Shown: one piece after another, positions 1-5,684 of the stretch
How the letters are laid out: every line of letters begins with the position of its first letter
Numbering within the stretch: the first letter of the stretch is position 1
Assembly (NCBI GenBank): GCA_002725365.1
Contig: PBOW01000017.1
Span: 33,662-41,367, forward strand
Direction of reading: 5' to 3'
DNA length: 7,706 nt
DNA from: Chloroflexota bacterium
Lineage (GTDB): Bacteria > Chloroflexota > Dehalococcoidia > UBA2979
Position numbers and translations under genes: made by a program
Notes under the pieces: model-generated
What the model saw: the letters and a program-made list of their open reading frames with translations, nothing else
Told to the model about the DNA's origin: nothing
Database searches by the model: none

Positions 1-471
1 GCAAACTACTCCTTGCCACTTTCCGAAATGCTCGTGGATTTCTTCGATACCCTGAAATCCAGAACACAGGGTTACGCTTCAATGGATTACGAAATTAGTG
101 GCTATCGACCTTCGGCAGTAAGTCGCCTCGATGTCCTTGTGAACGGTGAGCTCGTCGATGCGCTATCGATGATAGTTCCCTCAGACCAAGTAGCCGAACA
201 GGGACGGAGCTTGGCGAAAGCTCTCAAAGAAGAAATACCGAGGCATATGTTCGAGGTCCCGGTTCAAGCAACTGTTGGAGGTAAGATCGTGGCTCGGGAA
301 ACTGTCAAGGCAATGCGCAAAAACGTGCTGGCAAAATGCTATGGGGGTGACGTCTCCAGAAAGCGCAAGTTACTCGAAGCACAAAAGGCCGGCAAAAAGC
401 GGATGAAGGTCCTCGGTAACGTTGAGATCCCTCAGGATGCATTCCTCGCGATGATGAAAAATCGCGGCTAG
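1..471 (+). CDS. lepA: Elongation factor 4 (LepA), C-terminal part, truncated by window start
   Basis: This is the last 156 residues of LepA/EF4, the ribosome-associated GTPase that acts in the cytoplasm on stalled or mis-translocated ribosomes. The reading frame is open from base 1, so the gene begins outside the window; the TTG at 13 is an internal Leu codon, not a start. The sequence shows the conserved EF-G domain V-like stretch ([28 protein letters not shown]) and the LepA-specific C-terminal domain with the family hallmarks [33 protein letters not shown] and [17 protein letters not shown]. The C-terminal end at residues NRG, followed by TAG, is at the usual place for the family. The GTPase domain is not visible. 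The gene converges on the oppF-type gene 70 nt downstream. Identification is certain from family-specific motifs; only the missing N-terminus limits it. Confidence 0.97.
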   Translation, partial: ANYSLPLSEMLVDFFDTLKSRTQGYASMDYEISGYRPSAVSRLDVLVNGELVDALSMIVPSDQVAEQGRSLAKALKEEIPRHMFEVPVQATVGGKIVARETVKAMRKNVLAKCYGGDVSRKRKLLEAQKAGKKRMKVLGNVEIPQDAFLAMMKNRG

Positions 472-518
472 CAAGACCGCCCTAACAGAATGAATAGAAG
501 CTTACTAAATTAAATTCG

Positions 519-542
519 GACTCCCCATTTATCCCGAGAGTC
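519..542 (-). terminator. Possible hairpin terminator after the oppF-type gene
   Basis: Read on the minus strand, a 7-bp stem (GACTCTC pairing with GGGAGTC, one G-T pair) with a 10-nt loop begins at the last base of the oppF stop codon. It is followed by a moderately T-rich but interrupted tract (GAATTTAATTT). On the plus strand the same dyad follows lepA but has no T-run, so it is a poorer terminator in that direction. The location between convergent genes supports the call; the weak T-tract lowers confidence. Confidence 0.35.
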
Positions 543-1576
543 TATGCTGCCATGCAGCATTCACAGTTAGCTACATAGTGGCCTGTACTTACTTCGGTCA
601 ACACGGGCACAGTATCAGAACACTTACATCCGGCGCCCTTTGTACATCGCGTCCGGAACACACAACCCTTAGGTGGGTTCAATGGGCTAGGTACATCACC
701 CTCCAGAATAATTCGCTCACGAGTTCTTTCGATCCGAGGATCTGGAATCGGAATAGCAGATAAAAGAGCCCTTGTGTAGGCGTGTACAGGATTATTATAG
801 AGCTCGTTAGATTCAGCCAACTCAACGATATGCCCAAGGTACATCACGGCAATACGATCACTGATGTGCTTCACCACTGAGAGATCGTGAGCGATGAATA
901 GATAAGTGAGTCCGAATTCGCCCTGCAAATCCTCGAGCAGATTTATCACCTGAGCCTGAATCGACACATCCAACGCAGAAACTGGTTCGTCACAAACGAT
1001 GAAATCAGGTTCCACAGCAAGCGCACGACCAATTCCGATTCTCTGGCGTTGACCACCAGAGAACTCATGTGGGTATCGTTTAGCAAAGGTAGGATTGAGC
1101 CCTACGGCCTCAAGGATGTAATCCAATCGATCCTTGCGTTCAGCCCCCTTGTAAAGACCATGTATGGCAAGAGGCTCTGAAATAATTTGAGCAACACTCA
1201 TTCTCGGGTTCAAGGACGAGAATGGATCCTGGAAAATCATTTGCATTCGCCGACGGAATCTTCTTAGGTCTGCACCCTTAATCTCAGTCAGCTCAGTCCC
1301 ATCAAAGTTGACTTTGCCCTCGGTGGGTCTGTGTAGCTGTAGAATTGCACGCCCAGTGGTCGACTTACCGCAGCCTGACTCACCAACGAGTCCGAGTGTT
1401 TCTCCTCGCTTCACATCGAATGTCAGTCCATCCACGGCCTTAACATCTGCCACTTTACGCTGTAAGAACAGTCCCGACGTGACAGGAAAGTACATTTTCA
1501 TGTTTTCAACACTGAGTAGTGTTTCTCCTGCCTTTGCTGTTGTCTCGGCGTTCGCTGCCAAACTATCTGTAGTCAC
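542..1576 (-). CDS. Oligopeptide/dipeptide ABC transporter ATP-binding protein, OppF/DppF type
   Basis: Cytoplasmic ATPase subunit that would power a peptide/nickel-class ABC importer (OppF/DppF family). Numbering from a GTG at 1579, the Walker A motif GESGCGKST is at 66-74, the Q-loop Gln at 117 (FQDP), the ABC signature SGGQRQR at 174-180, Walker B IVCDEP at 194-199 and the H-loop His at 231. The C-terminal oligopeptide/dipeptide (oligo_HPY) extension is present. Two GTG codons lie in tandem (1579 and 1576). The ribosome site GGAGG at 1583-1587 is 3 nt from the first and 6 nt from the second, so I chose 1576 (344 aa). The gene follows the oppD-type gene by about 50 nt on the same strand and is surely co-transcribed with it. 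The C-terminus carries an unusual cysteine pattern (306, 312, 318, 320, 339, 341, 342) with more Cys than the four known to hold a [4Fe-4S] cluster in some family members. No permease genes are adjacent. The substrate cannot be read from the ATPase. Confidence 0.93.
   Translation of the reverse strand: MTTDSLAANAETTAKAGETLLSVENMKMYFPVTSGLFLQRKVADVKAVDGLTFDVKRGETLGLVGESGCGKSTTGRAILQLHRPTEGKVNFDGTELTEIKGADLRRFRRRMQMIFQDPFSSLNPRMSVAQIISEPLAIHGLYKGAERKDRLDYILEAVGLNPTFAKRYPHEFSGGQRQRIGIGRALAVEPDFIVCDEPVSALDVSIQAQVINLLEDLQGEFGLTYLFIAHDLSVVKHISDRIAVMYLGHIVELAESNELYNNPVHAYTRALLSAIPIPDPRIERTRERIILEGDVPSPLNPPKGCVFRTRCTKGAGCKCSDTVPVLTEVSTGHYVANCECCMAA
544..560. repeat. Perfect 7-bp inverted repeat at the 3' end of the oppF-type gene
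   Basis: ATGCTGC and GCAGCAT flank a 3-nt spacer (CAT). The repeat encodes the final residues of the oppF product and includes part of its stop codon, and it abuts the possible terminator hairpin at 519-542. It could form a second tandem hairpin at the end of the mRNA, or it may simply reflect the Cys-Cys-Met-Ala-Ala codons. Confidence 0.6.
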
Positions 1577-1629
1577 CACTGGCCTCCAGTTATTCCTTCA
1601 TCCGACTTCGTGTTTTAAAACTCTTATCT

Positions 1630-2631
1630 CTAAGCAGGCACTTTATCTCTAGTCATACAACAAGGACAATTTGCCACAAAATGACCAGGCTCTACCTCAG
1701 TCAATTCAGGAGTACCCTCTGTTGAACAGAAGCAACCATCGCCTGCTTTTGCACAACGAGGCCTAAAAGCGCAACCATGTATCTCATTTATCAACAGTGG
1801 AGGCTGCCCTTCAATCGTTGCTAGTCGAGTATGCTCCATATCGTCGAGTCGCGGGACCGACTGCATCAAACCTACTGTGTAGCCATGCTGCGGGTTGTTG
1901 AACACATCTTCTGCGGTCCCTGTCTCAACGATTCGTCCGGCGTACATCACATTCACTCGATCTGCATATCTAGCCACCACGCCCAAGTTGTGCGTAATAA
2001 TAAGAACTGCTGTACCAAGCTCAGATGCTAATTTACCCATAATCTCAAGAATCTGGGCCTGGATAGTCACGTCCAGAGCCGTTGTTGGCTCATCAGCAAT
2101 AAGTAGTTTTGGATCGCAAGATAGACCCATCGCAATCATAACTCTCTGACGCATACCACCAGAAAATTGGTGCGGGTAATCTTTTATTCGTTGTTCAGCC
2201 TCAGGGATCCCAACCATCTCAAGCAATTCAATCGCTTTCTGATCGGCCTCTTCGTCATTCATTCCAAGGTGCAGTACAACCGCTTCACGTATCTGCTGTC
2301 CAATTGTTAGAACCGGATTCAACGACGTCATGGGTTCCTGGAAAATCATAGCGATTCGGTTACCACGAATGGAACGCATCTCAGCGTCGCTCACGTTCAG
2401 CAGGTCGAGTCCATCGAATGTTATCGTGCCGTCGACGATCCTGCCGGGAGGGTTTGGGATTAATTTTAGGATGGACATCGCGGTTACCGACTTGCCGCAA
2501 CCGGACTCCCCAACCAAAGCTAGTGTTTCACCTTCATCCAAGTCCCAAGTGACACCATCAACGGCCCTCACTGTTCCCTCATCTGTAAAAAAATAAGTTT
2601 TAAGATTGTTGACTTCCAAAAGCTTAGCCAT
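1630..2631 (-). CDS. Oligopeptide/dipeptide ABC transporter ATP-binding protein, OppD/DppD type
   Basis: This 333-aa cytoplasmic ATPase is the usual partner of an OppF-type subunit in a peptide-class ABC importer. Motifs seen: Walker A GESGCGKS at 41-48, Q-loop Gln 98 (FQEP), signature SGGMRQR at 157-163, Walker B LLIADEP at 176-182, D-loop ALDV, H-loop His 214, then the oligo_HPY C-terminal region. [15 protein letters not shown] and the SGGM form of the signature are typical of the D rather than the F subunit. The ATG start is preceded by GGAGG (2636-2640) with a short 4-nt spacer, and the N-terminus begins where the family does. The C-terminal cysteines (287, 293, 300, 302, 322, 324, 325) show the same C-x5-C-x5/6-C-x-C ... 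C-x-C-C arrangement as the downstream OppF-type protein. The gene heads a two-gene operon; its immediate upstream neighbour is a tRNA-Leu, not permease genes. Confidence 0.94.
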   Translation of the reverse strand: MAKLLEVNNLKTYFFTDEGTVRAVDGVTWDLDEGETLALVGESGCGKSVTAMSILKLIPNPPGRIVDGTITFDGLDLLNVSDAEMRSIRGNRIAMIFQEPMTSLNPVLTIGQQIREAVVLHLGMNDEEADQKAIELLEMVGIPEAEQRIKDYPHQFSGGMRQRVMIAMGLSCDPKLLIADEPTTALDVTIQAQILEIMGKLASELGTAVLIITHNLGVVARYADRVNVMYAGRIVETGTAEDVFNNPQHGYTVGLMQSVPRLDDMEHTRLATIEGQPPLLINEIHGCAFRPRCAKAGDGCFCSTEGTPELTEVEPGHFVANCPCCMTRDKVPA

Positions 2632-2744
2632 GGAACCTCCATATAATCGCGCCCCAAGTCGCAGGACGCCTAACCAAAATTATTTTCTGTCCGCAGAATA
2701 GTAACCGAAAAATGCTCCCGTGAGTAGTCTCCCGTTAGATTCGC

Positions 2745-2829
2745 TGGTACCGAAGGTGGGACTCGAACCCACACGCCTCGCGGCACGTGATCCTAAATCA
2801 CGCGCGTCTGCCAATTCCGCCACTTCGGC
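2745..2829 (-). tRNA. tRNA-Leu (anticodon UAG)
   Basis: The reverse strand folds as a class II tRNA. The acceptor stem is GCCGAAG/CTTCGGT and the D-arm GCGGAATTGGCAGACGC has the leucine-type pattern. The anticodon stem CGTGA/TCACG has loop TTTAGGA, giving anticodon UAG for CUN leucine codons. A long variable arm (GCC-GCGA-GGC) and the T-arm GTGGG-TTCGAGT-CCCAC follow. Discriminator A73 and a genome-encoded CCA end the molecule. The long variable arm and A73 confirm Leu over Ser. Position 1-72 is a G-U pair, which some leucine tRNAs elsewhere also have. It lies 56 nt downstream of the 60-aa membrane-protein gene and 113 nt upstream of the oppD-type gene. Confidence 0.97.
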
Positions 2830-2837
2830 ACAGAAAT

Positions 2838-2867
2838 ATCCTACCGCGAAATTACCCACACGAACAA
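2838..2867 (-). promoter_or_regulatory. Possible sigma-70-type promoter for tRNA-Leu
   Basis: On the minus strand, TTGTTC (2862-2867) and TAGGAT (2838-2843) are separated by 18 nt. They end 8 nt before the mature tRNA 5' end, a normal arrangement for a tRNA promoter. Each hexamer matches consensus only partly (3/6 and 4/6), so this is a weak call based on placement. Confidence 0.3.
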
Positions 2868-2885
2868 TCTGGAAGTCATGCTAAT

Positions 2886-3068
2886 TCAACGCAGCATGAA
2901 ATATATGGACGGGAACAAAAACGCCACCAACACGACAAAACTAACGAGTCTTACCACCGACATAAGTCTCGAGCCGGCGGATTCATCAAAATCAGCACCT
3001 TCCCACTCATCGGTTAGATCGGGATCTAAATCGCCCTCATTCGACTCATCCCATATTGGATCATTCAT
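2886..3068 (-). CDS. Small acidic single-pass membrane protein, unknown function
   Basis: A 60-aa ORF with a coherent two-part design that I cannot assign to a family. The first 29 residues are strongly acidic (13 Asp/Glu, no Lys or Arg, with Trp at 6 and 22). A short Ser/Arg linker (33-40) leads to a hydrophobic segment at about 41-59 (LVSFVVLVAFLFPSIYFML) ending in Arg. This predicts a C-terminally anchored small membrane protein, orientation uncertain. There is no Shine-Dalgarno sequence at a normal distance; instead a TAATAT box lies 7 nt before the ATG, which would suit a leaderless transcript. It sits just upstream of tRNA-Leu on the same strand. The biased composition and clean TM segment argue for a real gene, but without a homologue I cannot exclude a chance ORF. 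Confidence 0.5.
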   Translation of the reverse strand: MNDPIWDESNEGDLDPDLTDEWEGADFDESAGSRLMSVVRLVSFVVLVAFLFPSIYFMLR

Positions 3069-3370
3069 ACCTACAATATTAACGTAGATATGTGAGCCAT
3101 CTGAGTGGGAAAATTAACACCCTGATTCAGACTGCTCGCGATAGCGTCATGCGAGGTGCGACATCACTGATTCCCTGATCACCCTCATTATCATGTCAGG
3201 ATTTGCTGCCTGCTATTCCATTTGGATAGGGCTCAACATTAGAAGGCATGGAGTATCCAGCCAGAAGTGGTGGATAGCAATCGTGACTATCTGGTGGATA
3301 GTCGTGCTTATCCAACTACGAGTGGCCTTAGCCTAGGGTCCTTAATCGGGAAGTTTTAGTTAATTAGAGA
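3069..3370. other. Gene-poor interval between the 60-aa and RRM genes
   Basis: About 300 nt with no recognisable conserved gene. It would contain the upstream region of the minus-strand 60-aa gene, a short interrupted dyad (CTCGC ... GCGAG near 3135-3155), and one short plus-strand ORF with two hydrophobic segments (listed separately). I see no tRNA, terminator with a T-run, or insertion-sequence end here. TGGTGGATAG occurs twice (3268-3277 and 3292-3301), both inside that small ORF. Confidence 0.6.
3193..3336 (+). CDS. Possible tiny two-TM membrane peptide (47 aa)
   Basis: An ATG at 3193 opens a 47-codon frame ending in TAG at 3334-3336; no homologue is recognised. The product would have two hydrophobic segments, about residues 1-14 (extended to about 22 residues if translation begins at the in-frame CTG at 3175, where LITLII precedes the Met) and about 26-45 (WWIAIVTIWWIVVLIQLRVA). 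They are joined by a polar, basic turn (NIRRHGVSSQK). A hairpin membrane peptide is therefore plausible. Against it: no Shine-Dalgarno sequence before the ATG, only 47 codons, and location in a gap. The frame is open back to 3145, just after a TAG. It would converge on the RRM gene 34 nt downstream. Confidence 0.35.
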   Translation: MSGFAACYSIWIGLNIRRHGVSSQKWWIAIVTIWWIVVLIQLRVALA

Positions 3371-3658
3371 CTATCTTCTCGGCTCACGCGGTCTGGCTTC
3401 ATTGACTCTAAGCTGTCGTCCACCGTGTTCCTGTCCGTCGATTGCCTGAATCGCAGCATTCGCCTCATCATCACTGGGCATCTCAACGAACCCAAAGCCT
3501 TTAGAACGGCCAGTGTCCCTATCGATGATTACGTTAGCGTCACTCACTGTACCGTGCGCGCCAAATAATTCTCTCAGATCATCCTCAGTAAATCTGTACG
3601 AAATGTTTCCACAATATATATTCACGAAGTTCTTTCCTATACCAATCCAGTGAGACAT
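3371..3658 (-). CDS. Small RNA-binding protein with a single RRM domain (Rbp type)
   Basis: A 95-aa cytoplasmic protein that is almost entirely one RNA recognition motif, like the cold-inducible Rbp proteins of cyanobacteria and their relatives in other bacteria, which bind single-stranded RNA. From the ATG at 3658, RNP2 is IYCGNI at 14-19 and RNP1 KGFGFVEM at 53-60, with the aromatic RNA-stacking positions present. The helix pattern EDDLRELFGAHG and AANAAIQAIDG-like stretch follow the fold. The C-terminal tail VNEARPREPRR is characteristic of this bacterial family. The start is uncertain. ATG 3658 has a good GAGG site 5 nt upstream, but family members usually begin directly at the equivalent of VNIYCGN; here that would be GTG 3625 (84 aa), also preceded by AGGA. 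The ATG lies in the loop of a perfect inverted repeat that would pair part of its own ribosome site, hinting at translational control. Confidence 0.93.
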   Translation of the reverse strand: MSHWIGIGKNFVNIYCGNISYRFTEDDLRELFGAHGTVSDANVIIDRDTGRSKGFGFVEMPSDDEANAAIQAIDGQEHGGRQLRVNEARPREPRR

Positions 3659-3664
3659 TCTCAC
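3650..3664 (-). promoter_or_regulatory. Inverted repeat enclosing the RRM gene start codon
   Basis: On the mRNA strand GTGAGA-ATG-TCTCAC forms a perfect 6-bp dyad whose 3-nt centre is exactly the proposed start codon. The left arm includes the last bases of the AGAGGTGA ribosome-binding region. If folded, the hairpin would hide the initiation site. A three-base loop is tight and the stem is short, so any regulatory role (temperature response or autoregulation) is inference. Confidence 0.35.
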
Positions 3665-3779
3665 CTCTGCGTTGAAAACACTAGCACGAAATCTGCTAAG
3701 GGAATGCTGACTCCCTAACGTTGATATTCAGGAGTACAAATATAATGTTACCCGAGCCAGAGCATTATCACTAAACTTC

Positions 3780-4172
3780 TTAGGGTCGGCTGTCGCGAGG
3801 CCACTTATCCCCAAATTTTGGCAACTCGTCTTCAAATGTACACAAACTGGAAGTGCCGTCACTTGAAAGCGGGCATGGAATATCCACGGTGTACTTCTCA
3901 CCTTCTGGAGTCCTTACCTTTATCTCCTGCCAGAATTTACCAGTCCAATTTTCAATACCTACATCCACGTAGGTCTTATATCTTGCGCAATCGTCACCTT
4001 CATAGCTGACTTTTGCCCGACTGCCGTATTGGACTTCGCACTTCATCACAATATTGATCACGATATCTTCCTCGGTCGAGGAAGATACATTATCAATTGC
4101 CCAAACTATACCCAGCACAATTCCCGCGGGGAGAATAAGTATCATGAGCAATTCACGGACAAACCTAAACAT
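3780..4172 (-). CDS. Membrane-anchored four-cysteine protein, unknown function
   Basis: A 130-aa protein I do not recognise. Residues 1-6 are basic (MFRFVR), followed by one hydrophobic segment at about 8-26 (LLMILILPAGIVLGIVWAI) that can serve as an uncleaved signal anchor. There is no lipoprotein Cys after it. The rest (about 27-130) is a soluble, probably extracytoplasmic domain with beta-type alternation and four Cys at 45, 62, 100 and 111, which could form two disulfides. It ends in a polar, Pro-rich tail. The ATG overlaps the stop of the enolase-family gene by 8 nt (ATGTTTAG), a classic sign of translational coupling, and there is no strong ribosome site of its own. Context therefore ties it to the enolase-type enzyme, but the one is cytoplasmic and the other membrane-bound, so the partnership is unclear. 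Confidence 0.72.
   Translation of the reverse strand: MFRFVRELLMILILPAGIVLGIVWAIDNVSSSTEEDIVINIVMKCEVQYGSRAKVSYEGDDCARYKTYVDVGIENWTGKFWQEIKVRTPEGEKYTVDIPCPLSSDGTSSLCTFEDELPKFGDKWPRDSRP
4064..4087. repeat. Perfect 11-bp inverted repeat inside the four-cysteine protein gene
   Basis: TATCTTCCTCG and CGAGGAAGATA are separated by only GT, giving a 24-nt near-palindrome. In RNA it would form a 10-bp stem with a 4-nt loop. It encodes the SSSTEEDI stretch just after the predicted membrane segment. The dyad is seen directly; a role as an mRNA stability hairpin or protein-binding site is speculation. Confidence 0.7.
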
Positions 4173-5301
4173 GTGAACCGGCGCCGTCGAATGTTTTGAG
4201 TTGGTCGAAATTCAGCTCTACACCAAGTCCAATCGCATCGGCATCGAGGGCGTAGGTGCCGTCGTGAATGGGGGGAAGGTTGTCGAAAACCAGACGTGCA
4301 AAATGCTCAGTTTCGTCGAATTGATGTTCGAGTAGATCCGTGTTCTTCGCGGCAAGACACACCTGCAAGGAAGCCGCATGACATATCGGTCCTGTTGGAT
4401 TGTGTGGAGAAAAATCCACCTGGAATCGATTAAATAATTCTGAGATCGCAATCATCTCTTCTGGACCTCCGGCATATTTCACGTCAGGCATCATCACGTC
4501 GTATGCACCACCTTCGAGGAAAGGAACAAAGCTCTCTTTGCGAATATTCATCTCGAGTCCTGCCAGTTTGATAGCAAACCTATTAGCCGTATCTCGTAGC
4601 CTCGCAATCGCTGGAATTTGTTGTCCGTTTTCTGTGATGGGGCATTCCACCCAGTATGGGTTTAAAGACGCGACTTCATGAATCATTTCAGAGGCCCCTT
4701 GTTCGTCAAATCGCCAATGACAATCGATCATCAATCGAGTATCCGCACCTACTTGCGCCCTGACTGCAGCCACTCGCTCCAAGCCTTTGGCTGTTGATTC
4801 TCGCATTTCCTGACGATCTAATTCTGGTAAGACCTCATCAAATGGCGCAATTTTAAAAGCAGAATATCCTGCCTCAACTGCATCCGCAGCGCTCGCAGCA
4901 AAGCCTTCGGGAGTGCGGTCGATCGTCCGCCTGTTTATATTGGCATACAAACCAATTTCGTTTCTTTGCACTCCACCGAGATATTCAGCCATAGGAACCC
5001 TCGTTGATTTCGATAACGCGTCAGCGCACGCCTGCAATAAGGCAGAAGAAAATGCTGCTTCCGGAAGACTGCCAAACGGAAGAGACTTCAAAAGCAATGG
5101 ACTCGTGACCGGTGTCTTGAGAAGTCGCTCATGATTGTTGTGCCAAACCGTGGCCACCTCCTCATCGCGTCCAGCGAGGCTCGCCTCGCCTACACCCTGA
5201 AACCCATCAGAATCCGTGACACGAATGAAAATCCATACTGTTTTCTCCGTCACTCGGATGCTTCCTATTTCGATCTGACCAAGAATAAGCTGTTTGCACA
5301 T
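4165..5301 (-). CDS. Enolase-superfamily (mandelate racemase/muconate lactonizing type) enzyme, possibly a sugar-acid dehydratase
   Basis: A 378-aa cytoplasmic enzyme with the two-domain enolase-superfamily fold that abstracts a proton alpha to a carboxylate with Mg2+ help. Numbering from the ATG at 5301: beta-strand 2 Lys 150 (FKIAPFD), metal ligands Asp 193 (MIDCHWRF), Glu 219 (VECPI) and probably Glu 250 (AGLEMN), then Asp 273/Lys 275 (MPDVKYAGG), His 300 (SPHNPTGPI) and Glu 325 (LEHQFDE). The D-x-H-x-R motif and the SPHxPxGPI stretch resemble the galactonate-dehydratase branch, in which the two His act as acid and base. The usual second Lys of the K-x-K motif is Ala here, so muconate cycloisomerase activity is unlikely. 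The open frame runs back to 5406, but that part overlaps the 88-aa gene and looks non-family, so I start at 5301. No clear ribosome site precedes it. It is the middle gene of a three-gene unit; the substrate is unknown. Confidence 0.9.
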   Translation of the reverse strand: MCKQLILGQIEIGSIRVTEKTVWIFIRVTDSDGFQGVGEASLAGRDEEVATVWHNNHERLLKTPVTSPLLLKSLPFGSLPEAAFSSALLQACADALSKSTRVPMAEYLGGVQRNEIGLYANINRRTIDRTPEGFAASAADAVEAGYSAFKIAPFDEVLPELDRQEMRESTAKGLERVAAVRAQVGADTRLMIDCHWRFDEQGASEMIHEVASLNPYWVECPITENGQQIPAIARLRDTANRFAIKLAGLEMNIRKESFVPFLEGGAYDVMMPDVKYAGGPEEMIAISELFNRFQVDFSPHNPTGPICHAASLQVCLAAKNTDLLEHQFDETEHFARLVFDNLPPIHDGTYALDADAIGLGVELNFDQLKTFDGAGSHV

Positions 5302-5344
5302 TTTTGAAGGATATCTGGATATGTGATGCTGGGAAACTAGTGCG

Positions 5345-5611
5345 CTACGTTTGTTCCCCGCACGCCGCAGGCCCCTTATAAACTCCGTCGTACTTCCCAT
5401 CCTCATCAGTCCAATAGATTACTTCTTCGACCGCGCACCCAATTACATCTGCCATACCTCGACGGTATCCTTGCAAAAGAGTGTCGTCATGGACCGCGCG
5501 AATGAGCTTAAATATTTCCTCTTCAACACCAGCCACAGAATCCTGCTCTGATAAATGCGAGGCGACTTCCTCTAGCGTGACCGAACCCTTAAGCAGGTCT
5601 GTATAGTCCAT
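5345..5611 (-). CDS. Unknown 88-aa soluble protein, first gene of the enolase-family operon
   Basis: I recognise no family. The protein is acidic and mostly helical by composition (LLKGSVTLEEVASHL, VEEEIFKLIRAV, LLQGYRRGMADVIGCAVEEVI) with a polar Gly/Asp-rich tail (TDEDGKYDGVYKG) and two Cys (59, 84). There is no signal peptide or membrane segment, so it is probably cytoplasmic. A GTG at 5617 and an ATG at 5611 are both in frame. GGGAG at 5619-5623 lies only 1 nt from the GTG but 7 nt from the ATG, so ATG 5611 is chosen. It ends 43 nt before the enolase-family start on the same strand, implying co-transcription. It is divergent from the SDR gene, sharing a 73-nt region that must hold both promoters. 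A good ribosome site and normal amino-acid composition support a real gene. Confidence 0.7.
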   Translation of the reverse strand: MDYTDLLKGSVTLEEVASHLSEQDSVAGVEEEIFKLIRAVHDDTLLQGYRRGMADVIGCAVEEVIYWTDEDGKYDGVYKGPAACGEQT

Positions 5612-5684
5612 TTGCACACTCCCATCTATTCAGTACCCTAGACTTTAGTGCAGATTAATTGAAATTCAGGTTGGGAAATTAGGT
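5612..5684. promoter_or_regulatory. Divergent intergenic region between the 88-aa and SDR genes
   Basis: These 73 nt separate two divergently oriented transcription units and must carry at least part of both promoters. The ribosome site of the minus-strand gene (GGGAG, 5619-5623) is clear; a GGGA at 5673-5676 may serve the plus-strand TTG start. I could not pick convincing -35/-10 pairs in either direction, and I see no clear operator dyad. Confidence 0.45.

Noticed and set aside
578..763. Plus-strand ORF opposite the oppF-type gene
   Set aside because: Antisense shadow of a strongly conserved ABC ATPase with no ribosome site or recognisable protein features. The same applies to the plus-strand frames at 1308-1652, 1831-2149 and 2330-2596.
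2642..2647. TATAAT on the plus strand as a promoter -10 box
   Set aside because: No plus-strand gene follows and no -35 element is evident; it overlaps the region just upstream of the minus-strand oppD ribosome site.
2708..2740. Possible terminator after tRNA-Leu (T5 tract on the minus strand)
   Set aside because: The tract is preceded only by 3-bp potential stems and a direct repeat of ACGGGAG; no convincing hairpin, so read-through into oppD cannot be excluded.
2787..3017. Plus-strand ORF running over the tRNA-Leu
   Set aside because: It overlaps a clear tRNA gene on the other strand, and its His/Asn-rich translation has no family resemblance. The overlapping frame at 2878-3087 is the shadow of the 60-aa gene.
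3268..3301. TGGTGGATAG direct repeats as a CRISPR-like or regulatory array
   Set aside because: Only two 10-nt copies, 24 nt apart, inside a possible coding frame where both encode Trp-Trp-Ile; no array structure.
5302..5406. N-terminal extension of the enolase-family gene back to 5406
   Set aside because: It overlaps the 88-aa gene by 62 nt, has Arg-rich non-family sequence, and the family alignment begins near the ATG at 5301.
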